DNA of 64,000 nucleotides from positions 33,104 to 97,103 of the forward strand of contig CALXYO010000011.1 in the NCBI GenBank assembly GCA_944393005.1. The letters run 5' to 3'. Of this stretch, positions 1-8,705 are shown one piece after another. Position 1 is the first letter of the stretch. Every line of letters starts with the position of its first letter. The translations under genes were made by a program, and so were the position numbers. The stretch comes from an uncultured Spirochaetales bacterium (GTDB taxonomy: Bacteria > Spirochaetota > Spirochaetia > Sphaerochaetales > Sphaerochaetaceae). The notes under the pieces were generated by a model. That model made no database searches. It saw only the letters and a program-made list of their open reading frames with translations, and was not told where the DNA came from.

Positions 1-43
1 GGCTTCCCATACCGGCAGCGAGTACTAAAAGTGTTGGTTTCAT
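1..43 (-). CDS. Sugar-nucleotide-type nucleotidyltransferase, N-terminal fragment (runs off the window)
   Basis: Only the first 14 codons are present, reading MKPTLLVLAAGMGS. The L-A-A-G-M-G-S stretch is the start of the glycine-rich nucleotide-binding loop (LxAGxGxR) of NTP transferases, which activate sugars or phosphocholine-like groups with NTP. An AGGAG Shine-Dalgarno sequence lies 6 bp before the ATG (plus-strand 41-43). The gene is divergent from the ABC operon to its right. The substrate cannot be judged from so short a piece. Confidence 0.7.
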   Translation of the reverse strand, partial: MKPTLLVLAAGMGS

Positions 44-229
44 ATCTTACTCCTTTATTTAGAATTCATCTTGGCTTCATTCTATCTTGAATTGCGGCAA
101 AATGGTAGCCGGAGACTGTTAAAAACAGATTAAATTTGCAAATTCTTCACGGGATGACAAACATGACGGAACAAAAGCTTACGTTAAATTTTATTTCGTA
201 ATATATTTTCTTTTATCAGAAAGACTTAT

Positions 230-258
230 TTGACATTTATCATGAAAGCGGCTATTTT
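230..258 (+). promoter_or_regulatory. Sigma-70-like promoter placing the start site at the ATG of the ABC operon
   Basis: A perfect TTGACA box (230-235) is followed after 17 bp by TATTTT (253-258). The chosen ATG at 266 begins 7 bp after the -10 box, so transcription would start at or one base before the start codon. This is one of several such layouts in the window. Confidence 0.5.
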
Positions 259-265
259 ACAGGTC

Positions 266-1126
266 ATGAACAAAGAGAAAGTCAGACCATACCTTTACAT
301 ATTGCCGGCCCTGTTTCTGGCTTTTGTCTTTGTCTACATTCCTTTCATACAGTCCGTCTTCTCATCATTTTTCTCGATAAGGCAGAACGGTGAATTAAAC
401 AGTTTCACAGGCCTTGAGAATTACAGGAAACTGTTTGCAAATGAAATATTCAGCGAAAGTTTCGCAAATACATTCCGCTTCATGATTCTCTTCGTGCCGC
501 TGAACATAATACTGATCATGACGGCAGTTCTGCTGACTGAAAAAGAGAGAAAGGGAAACAGGATATACGAAACCGTCTTCATGCTTCCCATGGCGATGGG
601 AATGAGCAGCATCGCCCTGATATTCAAGTACATGTTCCGCCCGTCAGTCGGAATAATAAACAGGATCATAGGATATGACATTCCATGGACGAATGATGCC
701 TTCTGGGCAATGCTTTCAGTAGCATTCCTGGGCGTGTTCCTGGATTTCGGCCTTGATTACCTGCTCCTCCTTTCAGCACTGCGAAACCTTGACAGATCGG
801 TTGTGGAGGCTGCAAGACTTGACGGAGCTTCAGAGGTGCAGGTGTTTTCCAGAATAAAGCTTCCTCTCATAACTCCTACCCTGTTCTTCGTGCTTTTCAT
901 CTCCATAAAGGACGCACTGCTGATCTGCGCCCCGATAATGGTCATGACAGAAGGAGGTCCGTTCCGCTCGACACAGACGATCGTGTACTACTATTACATA
1001 GAAGCCTTCAGAAACTCGAATTATGCTGCGGCCTACTCAATAAGCACACTCGTCTTCATAATCGCAGCGCTTATCACATTCCTTTCCGCCAAAATAGAAA
1101 GACAGGGGGTGCACTATGAAAGCTGA
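266..1126 (+). CDS. Carbohydrate ABC transporter permease (MalF/UgpA type)
   Basis: An inner-membrane subunit of a binding-protein-dependent sugar importer, 286 aa. It has about six predicted membrane segments and the cytoplasmic EAA loop near residues 187-210 (E-A-A-R-L-D-G-A ... I-K-L-P), which docks onto the ATPase. The ATG at 266 is preferred over the TTG at 230 and ATG at 242 because MalF-type proteins begin shortly before the first membrane helix, and because the upstream TTGACA would otherwise be inside the coding region. It overlaps the second permease by 11 bp. The sugar is unknown. Confidence 0.9.
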   Translation: MNKEKVRPYLYILPALFLAFVFVYIPFIQSVFSSFFSIRQNGELNSFTGLENYRKLFANEIFSESFANTFRFMILFVPLNIILIMTAVLLTEKERKGNRIYETVFMLPMAMGMSSIALIFKYMFRPSVGIINRIIGYDIPWTNDAFWAMLSVAFLGVFLDFGLDYLLLLSALRNLDRSVVEAARLDGASEVQVFSRIKLPLITPTLFFVLFISIKDALLICAPIMVMTEGGPFRSTQTIVYYYYIEAFRNSNYAAAYSISTLVFIIAALITFLSAKIERQGVHYES

Positions 1127-1931
1127 GAAGGCTGTGCTCTTCATATTGACACTGCTGTTTGCCATTGTGATTGTCTTTCCTTTCGTCTATGCACTTTCCG
1201 CATCCTTCTTCAGCGCAAGCGATTTCGCATCAAGTCCTGCAAGGTTTCTGCCTTCATCATTCAGCTTCAGAAATTATCAGAAGGTGCTCGCAAACCGCTA
1301 TTTCCTGCCATACATCATGAATTCCGTTATAACAGGTGTGATGTCCACTGTTATAAGGATGATCATCGCAGTCGCTGCGGCATACGCATTCAGCTATTAC
1401 AGGTTCAGGGGAAGAACCTTCCTGTTCTCGCTGATCGTGCTCACACTGTTCGTTCCATCCGATCTTCTTCTCACCGGAAACTATCTCACGATATACCGGC
1501 TGGGACTCATTGACACATACCTTGGCATAATATCAACCAGCCTGCTGCCGGCCAGCCAGATACTGATGCTCAGACAGTACTTCTGCAGCATTCCATCATC
1601 CATCCATGACAGTGCGATGATGGACGGAGCCGGAGACGGCAGATACATACTATCGATACTGGTCCCTGTCTCGAAAGCGGTTATCTCCACATTCGCCCTG
1701 CAGGGCTTCATTGCGATGTTCAACAGCTATCTGTGGCCTCTTCTGGTCACGAACAGTCCCTCAATGAGAACAGTGCAGATCGGCATAACAATGCTGGGTT
1801 ATGCTGAAAGTCTGGACTATGGTCCGGTCTTCGCAGCGATAATCCTGATTTTCATACCTTTCCTGCTACTCTTCATCTTCATGAGAAAAAGAATAATGGA
1901 AGCCCTCAGACAGGGCTGCATGTTCATATAG
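1116..1931 (+). CDS. Carbohydrate ABC transporter permease (MalG/UgpE type)
   Basis: The second permease of the importer, 271 aa with six predicted membrane helices. The EAA loop appears in a slightly divergent form (S-A-M-M-D-G-A-G-D then I-L-V-P) near residues 167-187. A Shine-Dalgarno AGGGGG sits 6 bp before the ATG and inside the end of the previous gene, so the two are translationally coupled. The heterodimeric pair of permeases followed by a binding protein is the standard CUT1-type layout. Confidence 0.9.
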   Translation: MKAEKAVLFILTLLFAIVIVFPFVYALSASFFSASDFASSPARFLPSSFSFRNYQKVLANRYFLPYIMNSVITGVMSTVIRMIIAVAAAYAFSYYRFRGRTFLFSLIVLTLFVPSDLLLTGNYLTIYRLGLIDTYLGIISTSLLPASQILMLRQYFCSIPSSIHDSAMMDGAGDGRYILSILVPVSKAVISTFALQGFIAMFNSYLWPLLVTNSPSMRTVQIGITMLGYAESLDYGPVFAAIILIFIPFLLLFIFMRKRIMEALRQGCMFI

Positions 1932-1947
1932 ACGGAGGTGTGTTTTC

Positions 1948-3288
1948 ATGAAAAAAATCACAGTATTCATCATCTCTCTGCTGCTTGTTTCCCTTTCCAT
2001 CTATGCTGCGGGAAGCAGTGAGAACAGCGATGTGATTCATCTTGTCTGGTGGCACAGCAACAGCGGAGTGCTCGGCGAAGCGACAGATGCACTTGTAGAA
2101 GAATTCAACAAGACAACAGGAGCCGAGACGGGAATCGAAGTCGAGGCTGTATATCAGGGAAGCGCAAACGACACGCTGACACGTGTCAAGACGGTAGCGC
2201 AGACAGGCAACACAGACGACCTGCCGGATCTTGTGCAGCTGGATGCCACCGGCGTCGTTGATATGTCAACCTATGAGAATATCTATTACATAGACGATCT
2301 TGCAGCAGCAAACGGGGATGATCTCTCATTCATGCTGGATCATGCACTTGAAAGCATGCGCTACAAGGGAAAAGTCATCGGACTGCCGTTCAATGCATCT
2401 ACTATCCTTTTCTATTACAACAAAACTCTCTTCGATTCACTGGGATACGAAGCACCGCACACTCTCGACGAGCTCATTGAAATAGCACCGTCCCTGATTG
2501 GAAAAGATGCAAAGGGAAACATAAGCCGCTATGCGCTTGCGAATGTGCCGACCACATACGAACTGTGTGCATTCATCGGCATGCAGAACGGGCTGTCCTA
2601 CATCACTGACATGAAGAACGGACATGAAGGCACTCCCACACACACAGTGTTCAGGAAAGAAGGAACGCTGAATGCTTTCCTTGAAAAATGGAGAGATCTG
2701 TATCAGACAGGAGGACTTTACAACCTCACAAGCGGTGTGAGTGCAGAGTTCGCTGCCGGCAGGACAGCCTGCATGCTTGCAAGCACAAGCAGCCTCACCA
2801 GCGTGCTTGAAGCTGTCGGGAACCGCTTCGAACTTGGCGTCGCCCCTCTTCCGATGGTGAATGAGGATGCCACAGGCGGTGTGAACCTCGGAGGAGGAGC
2901 CCTCTTCACATTCCAGAAAGACAGTGAGAGGGAAAGCGCGGTGTGGACATTCATGAAGTTCCTCACAAGCGCACAGGCCCAGCTTTACTGGCACATCGAG
3001 ACAGGTTACCTGCCGGTCAACAGATACACTTACGAAATAGATGAGTACAATGCCCATTGTGAAGAGAATCCCCTCTTCCGCGTCGCAAGCGACCAGCTGC
3101 TTGCCTCGAATCCTGAAGTTGTCGGACTGTGGATCCCCAATGCATATCAGGTGTATTACTCGTTCCAGTCAAACATCAGAAGCATGCTTGAGGAGAACCT
3201 CAGCATTGACGAGACTGTCAGCAGAATGGCAGATGAGATAGACGGTTACCTTGATGATTTCAATGAACAGAACAGCAACCAGCACTAA
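1948..3288 (+). CDS. Extracellular sugar-binding protein of the ABC importer (family 1)
   Basis: A 446-aa periplasmic solute-binding protein. Residues 1-21 form a signal peptide ending A-A-G-S-S; there is no lipobox cysteine, so signal peptidase I cleavage is expected. The mature part starts V-I-H-L-V-W-W-H, typical of the UgpB/MalE-like family 1 fold, and contains the aromatic-rich ligand cleft segments of that family. GGAGG lies 8-9 bp before the ATG. It follows the permeases by 16 bp. No ATPase gene is present, so a shared MsiK-like ATPase encoded elsewhere is inferred. The ligand is not predictable. Confidence 0.9.
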   Translation: MKKITVFIISLLLVSLSIYAAGSSENSDVIHLVWWHSNSGVLGEATDALVEEFNKTTGAETGIEVEAVYQGSANDTLTRVKTVAQTGNTDDLPDLVQLDATGVVDMSTYENIYYIDDLAAANGDDLSFMLDHALESMRYKGKVIGLPFNASTILFYYNKTLFDSLGYEAPHTLDELIEIAPSLIGKDAKGNISRYALANVPTTYELCAFIGMQNGLSYITDMKNGHEGTPTHTVFRKEGTLNAFLEKWRDLYQTGGLYNLTSGVSAEFAAGRTACMLASTSSLTSVLEAVGNRFELGVAPLPMVNEDATGGVNLGGGALFTFQKDSERESAVWTFMKFLTSAQAQLYWHIETGYLPVNRYTYEIDEYNAHCEENPLFRVASDQLLASNPEVVGLWIPNAYQVYYSFQSNIRSMLEENLSIDETVSRMADEIDGYLDDFNEQNSNQH

Positions 3289-4084
3289 CCTCATCTCATT
3301 CATGAGAAACGGTGAAAAACGCAAGATGAAGGATATCATCCCTGATCTTGCAGAGTGGGGATACAGGAACATCGACCTCAATTTCTGCGAGATGATGAAT
3401 CCTTCATCTGATATCGGAAAAGACTATGTCAGGTTGCTTGAAAGATATAGTAAGGACTATGAACTAAATTACGTCCAGTCGCATGTCCCATACCCCCGTG
3501 ACTACATGTCTCTTTCTTATGCTGAAAGGAAATATTCTGATGATCTAATCAAAAGGGCAATCGAATACTCCATATCGCTCGGCGTCAGGGCAGTTGTCAT
3601 ACATCCGGTAAAGGGAAGCATTGATGACAATGCCGCATACCTTGGAAAATTCCTGCCTCTCCTTGATGGAAGTGACAGCAAGCTTGCACTTGAAAACATG
3701 GAAAGCCGTGACGAGATATCCGGAAGCAGCCAGCTTCTGGCGGTAATCGAAGCTGCAGGAACAGACCACCTCGGCATCTGCCTTGATACAGGGCATGCGC
3801 ATATGAGAGGTCTTGATGTCGCAGAAGAAGTAAGAGCATACGGGAGTCATCTGATCGCAACCCACATTGCTGACAACCACGGCAGCAGCGATGAGCATCT
3901 GCTGCCCTTCTTCGGCACAATCTGCTGGGAAGAAGTCATGAAGGCTTTCAGGAGCATAGATTACAAAGGCTGGTACACATATGAATGCATGTTCTTCACA
4001 CAGCACCTTCCGGAAAGCCTCAGAGAAGAGATAGTGAAACTCTCGCTTGAAATCGGGAAAGTGCTTTCAGCTCTCGGTGAATGA
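3263..4084 (+). CDS. Sugar phosphate isomerase/epimerase-like TIM-barrel protein (AP endonuclease family 2 fold)
   Basis: A 273-aa xylose-isomerase-like TIM barrel. Visible metal-site segments include V-V-I-H-P (early His), L-E-N (Glu), the C-L-D-T-G-H-A-H motif around residue 174-181 and T-H-I-A-D-N-H-G, all typical of this superfamily of divalent-metal isomerases and epimerases. The start at 3263 (MNRTATSTNLIS) overlaps the end of the binding-protein gene by 26 bp; ATG at 3254 is an alternative. Its position suggests it acts on the imported sugar. Its 3' end overlaps the convergent MerR gene by 18 bp. Confidence 0.8.
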   Translation: MNRTATSTNLISFMRNGEKRKMKDIIPDLAEWGYRNIDLNFCEMMNPSSDIGKDYVRLLERYSKDYELNYVQSHVPYPRDYMSLSYAERKYSDDLIKRAIEYSISLGVRAVVIHPVKGSIDDNAAYLGKFLPLLDGSDSKLALENMESRDEISGSSQLLAVIEAAGTDHLGICLDTGHAHMRGLDVAEEVRAYGSHLIATHIADNHGSSDEHLLPFFGTICWEEVMKAFRSIDYKGWYTYECMFFTQHLPESLREEIVKLSLEIGKVLSALGE

Positions 4085-4516
4085 GCAGTTTTCTTTGAAT
4101 GCACAGTCTGCGCAAAGCGGGCCGGGACAGTCCTTGAAGCTGTTTCCGGCTCTCTCAAGCTGCATTATGTGCCAGTCGAGTTCACCTATCTCATTTTCAA
4201 TTGCATTCTTTCTTTTCTCTGCCTCTTCCTTCTTTCTCCTGTAATTTTCAAGAAGTACGGCACGCCTCTTCTCCCCTGACTCATCATCTCCGCCGAGAAG
4301 TATGATCGCCTTTATTTCCTCAAGGGAAAACGACAGAGCCTTGAGCTCCATTATTCTTTTTATGTAAAGCAGGTCGCTGTCAGAATAAATTCTCTGCCCG
4401 CCCTGTGTCCTGCTCGATGTTTTCAGCAATCCAAGCTCATCGTAATAGCGTATTGTCCGCTGCGTCAGTCCTGTAAGCTCCGCAAGCTGTCCTATTTTAT
4501 ATGTTTTCTCACTCAT
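4067..4516 (-). CDS. MerR-family transcriptional regulator with a C-terminal cysteine cluster
   Basis: A 149-aa regulator. Residues 1-70 hold the MerR winged helix (Y-K-I-G-Q-L-A-E-L-T-G-L-T-Q-R-T-I-R-Y-Y-D-E-L-G-L-L), followed by a dimerisation coiled coil (about 80-125). The tail carries Cys130, Cys135, Cys138 and Cys144 in a C-x4-C-x2-C-x5-C pattern, suggesting a metal or Fe-S sensor site reminiscent of, but not identical to, SoxR. It lies next to divergent radC and convergent to the sugar operon. The start lacks a Shine-Dalgarno sequence and has a -10 box 7 bp upstream. Confidence 0.85.
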   Translation of the reverse strand: MSEKTYKIGQLAELTGLTQRTIRYYDELGLLKTSSRTQGGQRIYSDSDLLYIKRIMELKALSFSLEEIKAIILLGGDDESGEKRRAVLLENYRRKKEEAEKRKNAIENEIGELDWHIMQLERAGNSFKDCPGPLCADCAFKENCSFTES

Positions 4517-4523
4517 CGGATGC

Positions 4524-4552
4524 AGTTTAGATATTTTTTAGCCAAATTGAAA
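4524..4552 (-). promoter_or_regulatory. Promoter of the MerR gene, leaderless layout
   Basis: On the minus strand TTTCAA (4547-4552) and TAAACT (4524-4529) are 17 bp apart, and the ATG follows after 7 bp. No Shine-Dalgarno sequence is seen before the ATG. Confidence 0.4.
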
Positions 4553-4572
4553 GAAAAAAATGTATATAGGGT

Positions 4573-5268
4573 ATGACATATGAAAACAGCAAAGCAGTCT
4601 GGACTGCGCTCAGTGAAATCGAAAGACAGGACAGACCAAGGGAAAAAATGGAACTGAAGGGAGCCGGGAGCCTTTCGGATCTCGAGCTGATCATGCTGCT
4701 TGTATCATCAGGTACGGCGGAGAGACCTGTGAATGAAGTATCCTCAGAACTTCTGGCACTTCTTGATAAATCAGAAGAGCCGGACTACAAAAGCATCTGT
4801 GCGATAAAAGGCCTGGGAAGAGCCAAAAGCTCACAGATACTCGCCGCACTTGAACTGGGACGCAGGAGAATGAAGAAATACGGCATAGGGCCGTCTATCT
4901 CTTCCCCAGGTGACATATTCCGTGAAGTCCGTCATTATGCGACGAGGGATCAGGAACAGTTCATAGTTCTTGTACTCAACGGTGCGCATGAAGTGCTGAA
5001 CGTATTCGTCGCAACGGTCGGCCTTGTGAACAAGACTCTTGTGCACCCGAGGGAAATATTCTCCGATGCGATCCAGAGACGAGGTACAGCCATAGCAATA
5101 GCCCACAACCACCCGTCGGGAAAACTAGATCCGAGTGAAGACGACATCAATGTGACGAAGAGAATACTCATCAGCGGTGACATACTCGGAATCAAGGTGC
5201 TTGATCACATAATATTTTCATCAAGCAGTTACTATTCTTTCCTTGAGCACGGGCTCATGGACAGATGA
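4573..5268 (+). CDS. radC: RadC/JAB-domain protein
   Basis: A 231-aa RadC-family protein. The N-terminal half contains a helix-hairpin-helix-like segment (I-K-G-L-G-R-A-K). The C-terminal MPN/JAB domain holds the metal motif H-N-H-P-S-G followed by P-S-E-D-D, the hallmark of the family. Despite the historical name, the DNA-repair role of RadC is unproven. The only in-frame early ATG is 4573; an AGGG lies too close to act as a normal ribosome site. A strong hairpin terminator follows the gene. Confidence 0.92.
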   Translation: MTYENSKAVWTALSEIERQDRPREKMELKGAGSLSDLELIMLLVSSGTAERPVNEVSSELLALLDKSEEPDYKSICAIKGLGRAKSSQILAALELGRRRMKKYGIGPSISSPGDIFREVRHYATRDQEQFIVLVLNGAHEVLNVFVATVGLVNKTLVHPREIFSDAIQRRGTAIAIAHNHPSGKLDPSEDDINVTKRILISGDILGIKVLDHIIFSSSSYYSFLEHGLMDR

Positions 5269-5278
5269 GAATCCGTAT

Positions 5279-5313
5279 GAGATGCAGAAAACATATCTGC
5301 ATCTCTGTTTTAT
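5279..5313 (+). terminator. Rho-independent terminator of radC
   Basis: A perfect 10-bp stem (GAGATGCAGA at 5279-5288 with TCTGCATCTC at 5296-5305), a 7-nt loop, and a T-rich tail TGTTTTAT. The following 5314-5406 stretch is AT-rich, and I see no gene in it. Confidence 0.8.
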
Positions 5314-5406
5314 AAATTATCAATAATTCAATCCTAAATAGGTATAAAATATTTTAAATAATGATATATAACACAGAAACACGGCTGGCTGCTGATGATT
5401 TCTTCA

Positions 5407-6024
5407 TCATTTCACTTTCACACCGAATAGCCGGACTATATCCATAGCCTGTGAGACATCAAGCTGTGCACCACGCAGCTCCCTGAAACTTTCGCTCATG
5501 AAAACAGATGCAAGAGTGCTTCCTGCCAGATTTATATCCTTGAGCATGGTTGCGGAAAGCGAGGCTCTTTCCATATTTGAATCCATGATTGCAAGTCCTT
5601 TGTGCCTTACTGATGAGAAATCAGACTCAGAGAGGTTGCACTTTGAAAATGATACCTTCTGCATGCTGCAGTCATTCATGCAGGAATAGACAAGATAGCA
5701 GTCAGTGAAACTCACATTCCTGAACACTGACGATGAAAACATGCATCCCCTGAGCTGGCAGTTTGAGAATGTGACATTCCTCATCAGGGAAGATGAGAAA
5801 ACAGACCCGCTGAAATCGCAGTCCGAGAAGTTGCAGTCTATAATTGAGGCACTGGAGAAATCACAGGAAGTGAAGGAACACGAATTGAAGGATGATGAGA
5901 TAAAAGAATGAGAGGAGAAATCTTCTCCTCCCACGGCAATACCGTCCAGAGTGACGGTTTCAAGCGTATTATCTGAAAAGTACTCTTCAATCATATCAGC
6001 GGGAATGTCTTCCTTTGAGCACAT
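5407..6024 (-). CDS. Cysteine-rich pentapeptide-repeat protein
   Basis: A 205-aa protein of unknown role. From about residue 33 to 150 it shows roughly two dozen tandem five-residue units with Phe or Leu at the centre position (for example SFNSC, SFTSC, NFSDC, DFSGS, TFSNC), which predicts a right-handed quadrilateral beta-helix. Unusually, the last position of many units is Cys, giving a likely ladder of thiols on one face. No signal peptide is seen. The start at 6024 lies inside the hisIE end (29-bp overlap), so the gene is the last member of the his operon. A histidine-related function is not implied. Confidence 0.75.
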   Translation of the reverse strand: MCSKEDIPADMIEEYFSDNTLETVTLDGIAVGGEDFSSHSFISSSFNSCSFTSCDFSSASIIDCNFSDCDFSGSVFSSSLMRNVTFSNCQLRGCMFSSSVFRNVSFTDCYLVYSCMNDCSMQKVSFSKCNLSESDFSSVRHKGLAIMDSNMERASLSATMLKDINLAGSTLASVFMSESFRELRGAQLDVSQAMDIVRLFGVKVK

Positions 6025-6631
6025 CCACAACTTCGGCAAGTTTTGTATCTTTCTGTGCGAGCAGCACAAGGAAATGATATACGAGATCCGCTGCCTCGCC
6101 GAGGAAAAGCTCCTTGTTGTCATCCTTGGATGCTATGATCAGCTCAACTGCCTCTTCACCGACTTTCTGGGCTATCTTGTTGAGCCCCCTGCTGAAAAGA
6201 TGATTTGTATAGCTGCCTTCCTGAGGATTGTCCCTTCTGTCCTGAATGACATCCTCAAGGTATACGAGGAACTCAGTGCTGGTCATCTCGCCGGGTTCAT
6301 TCTCCTCATTGAAGCAGGTGTCCGCACCTGTGTGGCAGACCGGACCGGACGGGATTGCCTTCACAAGCAGTGTGTCATTGTCACAGTCAGTGAGGATCTC
6401 CCTTACCTGCAGGAAATTTCCGCTTGTCTCGCCTTTGGTCCAGATGCGGTTTCTTGAACGGGACCAGAAAGTGACAAGACCTCTGTCCAGCGTAAGCTGG
6501 TAAGCCTCCTCGTTCATGTAACCAAGCATAAGCACTCTGTGTGTGACGGCATCCTGCACGATGGCGGGAACAAGTCCGCCGCCTTTTTCAAAATCTATCT
6601 TCATTCTTCTATATTCCTCGGATATTTTCAC
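5996..6631 (-). CDS. hisIE: HisIE: phosphoribosyl-AMP cyclohydrolase / phosphoribosyl-ATP pyrophosphatase
   Basis: A bifunctional 211-aa enzyme for steps 2 and 3 of histidine biosynthesis. The N-terminal HisI domain contains M-L-G-Y-M-N, T-F-W-S-R-S-R and the zinc-binding D-C-D-N-D and C-H-T-G cysteines. The C-terminal HisE domain contains K-V-G-E-E-A-V-E and E-A-A-D-L-V-Y-H motifs. It overlaps hisF by 4 bp at its start. The fused form is usual in gamma-proteobacteria and Bacteroidetes and is near the typical ~200 aa length. Confidence 0.96.
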   Translation of the reverse strand: MKISEEYRRMKIDFEKGGGLVPAIVQDAVTHRVLMLGYMNEEAYQLTLDRGLVTFWSRSRNRIWTKGETSGNFLQVREILTDCDNDTLLVKAIPSGPVCHTGADTCFNEENEPGEMTSTEFLVYLEDVIQDRRDNPQEGSYTNHLFSRGLNKIAQKVGEEAVELIIASKDDNKELFLGEAADLVYHFLVLLAQKDTKLAEVVDVLKGRHSR

Positions 6632-7395
6632 ACCCTAACAGGAATTCCATGTTCTTGTAAATAGTTTTTCAGATCAGGAATATCAATTTCGTGGTAGTGG
6701 AATACCGATGCGGCAAGAGCAGCAGCCGCATCACAGGAAGGAGAAAATACAGTGAGGAAATCCTCCATCTTTCCGGCTCCGCCTGAAGCGATGACAGGAA
6801 TTGACAGACTGCGGCTCACAAGCGATGTGATCTCAATGTCGAAACCGCCTTTCGTCCCGTCAGTCTCCATGCTGGTGAGCAGGATCTCTCCGGCACCGAG
6901 GCTTTCCACACAGCGGGCATGCACAAGCGCATCAAGCCCTGTTGCAGTCCTGCCGCCGTCAATATACACTTCATACCCCGATGGCATATCCGCGTTTTTC
7001 CTCACGTCAATCGCAACAACCATGCACTGACTGCCGAAACGCTGTGCGGAGAGCTTTATTATTTCGCTGTTCCTGACAGCCTGGCTGTTTATCGAGACTT
7101 TATCGGCCCCGCACAGCAGGATATTCTTCACATCATCGACACTCTTTATTCCTCCGCCCACAGTGAACGGTATGTTTATATTCCTTGCTATCTTCTTCAC
7201 AAGTTCTCCTATCGGCTCCCTGCGCTCTATGGTCGCGGTGATGTCAAGGAAAACAAGTTCATCGGCACCTTCATCGCAATAGCGCACGGCATTCTCGACA
7301 GGATCGCCCGCATCCCTTAGGTCAAGGAAGTTGATTCCCTTGACAGTACGGCCATTCTTGATGTCAAGACATGGAATAATTCTTTTAGCTAGCAT
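6628..7395 (-). CDS. hisF: HisF: imidazole glycerol phosphate synthase, cyclase subunit
   Basis: A 255-aa TIM barrel that works with HisH to make imidazole glycerol phosphate and AICAR. The family start [11 protein letters not shown] (catalytic Asp11) is intact, as are F-T-V-G-G-G-I, the D-K-V-S-I-N-S strand and the second catalytic aspartate region near residue 130 (A-I-D-V-R). It overlaps hisA by 7 bp and hisIE by 4 bp. Confidence 0.97.
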   Translation of the reverse strand: MLAKRIIPCLDIKNGRTVKGINFLDLRDAGDPVENAVRYCDEGADELVFLDITATIERREPIGELVKKIARNINIPFTVGGGIKSVDDVKNILLCGADKVSINSQAVRNSEIIKLSAQRFGSQCMVVAIDVRKNADMPSGYEVYIDGGRTATGLDALVHARCVESLGAGEILLTSMETDGTKGGFDIEITSLVSRSLSIPVIASGGAGKMEDFLTVFSPSCDAAAALAASVFHYHEIDIPDLKNYLQEHGIPVRV

Positions 7396-8105
7396 TCCTC
7401 AGCCTCCCTGAGCTCTTTCAATGACAGTCTTCCTTCATAGTAAGCCTTCCCTACTATTGCCCCGTACAGTCCCATTTCTCTCAGCCGGTCAAGATCGGAA
7501 ATACTGCTTATCCCGCCGGATGCTATCAGAGAGACGTTCACACCTGAGAGTATCTTCTCATAAAGACTGAAGCCGGGACCCGACATCATACCGTCCCTGG
7601 AGACATCTGTCGATATGCAGTATCTGATTCCTTTATCAAGATAGGATGAAATGAACGGAACAGCTTCAAGAGAACTTCTTTCAGCCCATGCGCCGGTGGC
7701 AATACAGCCGTCGATACAGTCCGCACCCAGGATTATCCTCTCCTTGTAACGCTCAATCCATTCAATGGCAAGCGGCCGGTTTCTCACAGCCGTTGAACCG
7801 CAGGTGACGAAAGATGCACCGGCACTGAATGCAGCCTCAAGTGCCTCTGTTGTGTACATTCCTCCGCCATAATCAATGGTAAGGGACGTTTTTGATGCAA
7901 TGCGCTCAAGCACGTCAAGATTCCGGGGTTTCCTTTCCCTGGCACCTTCAAGGTCAACGAGATGAAGATGGGAAAGGCCCGCGCATTCAAAAAGCTTAGC
8001 GGTCTCAAGCGGATCAGTGCTGTACACCTTTCCCGTTGAATAATCGCCTTTTGTAAGGCGCACACACTTTCCATCTATGATGTCAATTGCAGGGAATATG
8101 AACAT
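7389..8105 (-). CDS. hisA: HisA: phosphoribosylformimino-AICAR phosphate isomerase
   Basis: A 238-aa TIM barrel catalysing the Amadori rearrangement of ProFAR to PRFAR. The N-terminus [14 protein letters not shown] carries catalytic Asp8, and the second half contains T-D-V-S-R-D-G-M and A-S-G-G-I-S, which match the phosphate-binding loops. It lies 3 bp after hisH and overlaps hisF. Confidence 0.97.
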   Translation of the reverse strand: MFIFPAIDIIDGKCVRLTKGDYSTGKVYSTDPLETAKLFECAGLSHLHLVDLEGARERKPRNLDVLERIASKTSLTIDYGGGMYTTEALEAAFSAGASFVTCGSTAVRNRPLAIEWIERYKERIILGADCIDGCIATGAWAERSSLEAVPFISSYLDKGIRYCISTDVSRDGMMSGPGFSLYEKILSGVNVSLIASGGISSISDLDRLREMGLYGAIVGKAYYEGRLSLKELREAEEC

Positions 8106-8108
8106 ACG

Positions 8109-8705
8109 CTATATCTCCATATTCAGGAAATTCTCAAGCAGTATGGAGCCGGCTTTACCGCTTTTCTCCGGATGAAACTGCACACCGAAGAAATTGTCTC
8201 TTTCAAGGGCGGAAGTGTAGCCGAAACCGTAATAGCTGGTAACCGCCGATGTCGCACTGCCCAGAAGCGGGACGTAATAAGAGTGGTCGAAGAAGAAATA
8301 CGAACCGTCTTTTATCCCTTCAAAAAGAGGGCCTTTGAGATCATATGCCGTATTCCATCCGATGTGAGGGATCTTCGGACAGATGGAAGGATCAAAACGC
8401 CTGACATCCGCATCCACTATCGAAAGCATGCCGGTGTTTCCTTCCTCGCTGAAAGAGCACATGAGCTGCATGCCCAGACATATACCGAGGAATGGACGCT
8501 TAACGCTTGTCAGCACATCGGCAAGACCTCTTTTTTCCAGCTCCTCCATTGCACTCATCGCATAGCCGACACCGGGGAATATCACCCTGTCGGCTGAAAG
8601 TATTCTTTCCCTGTCTGAAGTCACTTCGGCCTTCTCACCGAGGCGCTCAAGCGCACACAGGACAGAAAAGACATTTCCCGCATTGTAATCCACAACAGCT
8701 GTCAT
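8109..8705 (-). CDS. hisH: HisH: imidazole glycerol phosphate synthase, glutaminase subunit
   Basis: A 198-aa class I glutamine amidotransferase that supplies ammonia to HisF. The nucleophile motif G-I-C-L-G-M-Q is present, together with F-G-V-Q-F-H-P-E-K-S, which carries the catalytic His and Glu. The start overlaps the hisB stop by 4 bp, indicating translational coupling. Confidence 0.97.
   Translation of the reverse strand: MTAVVDYNAGNVFSVLCALERLGEKAEVTSDRERILSADRVIFPGVGYAMSAMEELEKRGLADVLTSVKRPFLGICLGMQLMCSFSEEGNTGMLSIVDADVRRFDPSICPKIPHIGWNTAYDLKGPLFEGIKDGSYFFFDHSYYVPLLGSATSAVTSYYGFGYTSALERDNFFGVQFHPEKSGKAGSILLENFLNMEI

Noticed and set aside
2437..3057. Minus-strand reading frame (206 codons) inside the sugar-binding-protein gene
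   Set aside because: Very rich in Cys and His without motifs; the plus-strand gene has a signal peptide, a ribosome site and family features.
4067..4516. Naming the MerR protein SoxR
   Set aside because: The cysteine spacing differs (C-x4-C-x2-C-x5-C against C-x2-C-x-C-x5-C) and no oxidative-stress gene is adjacent.
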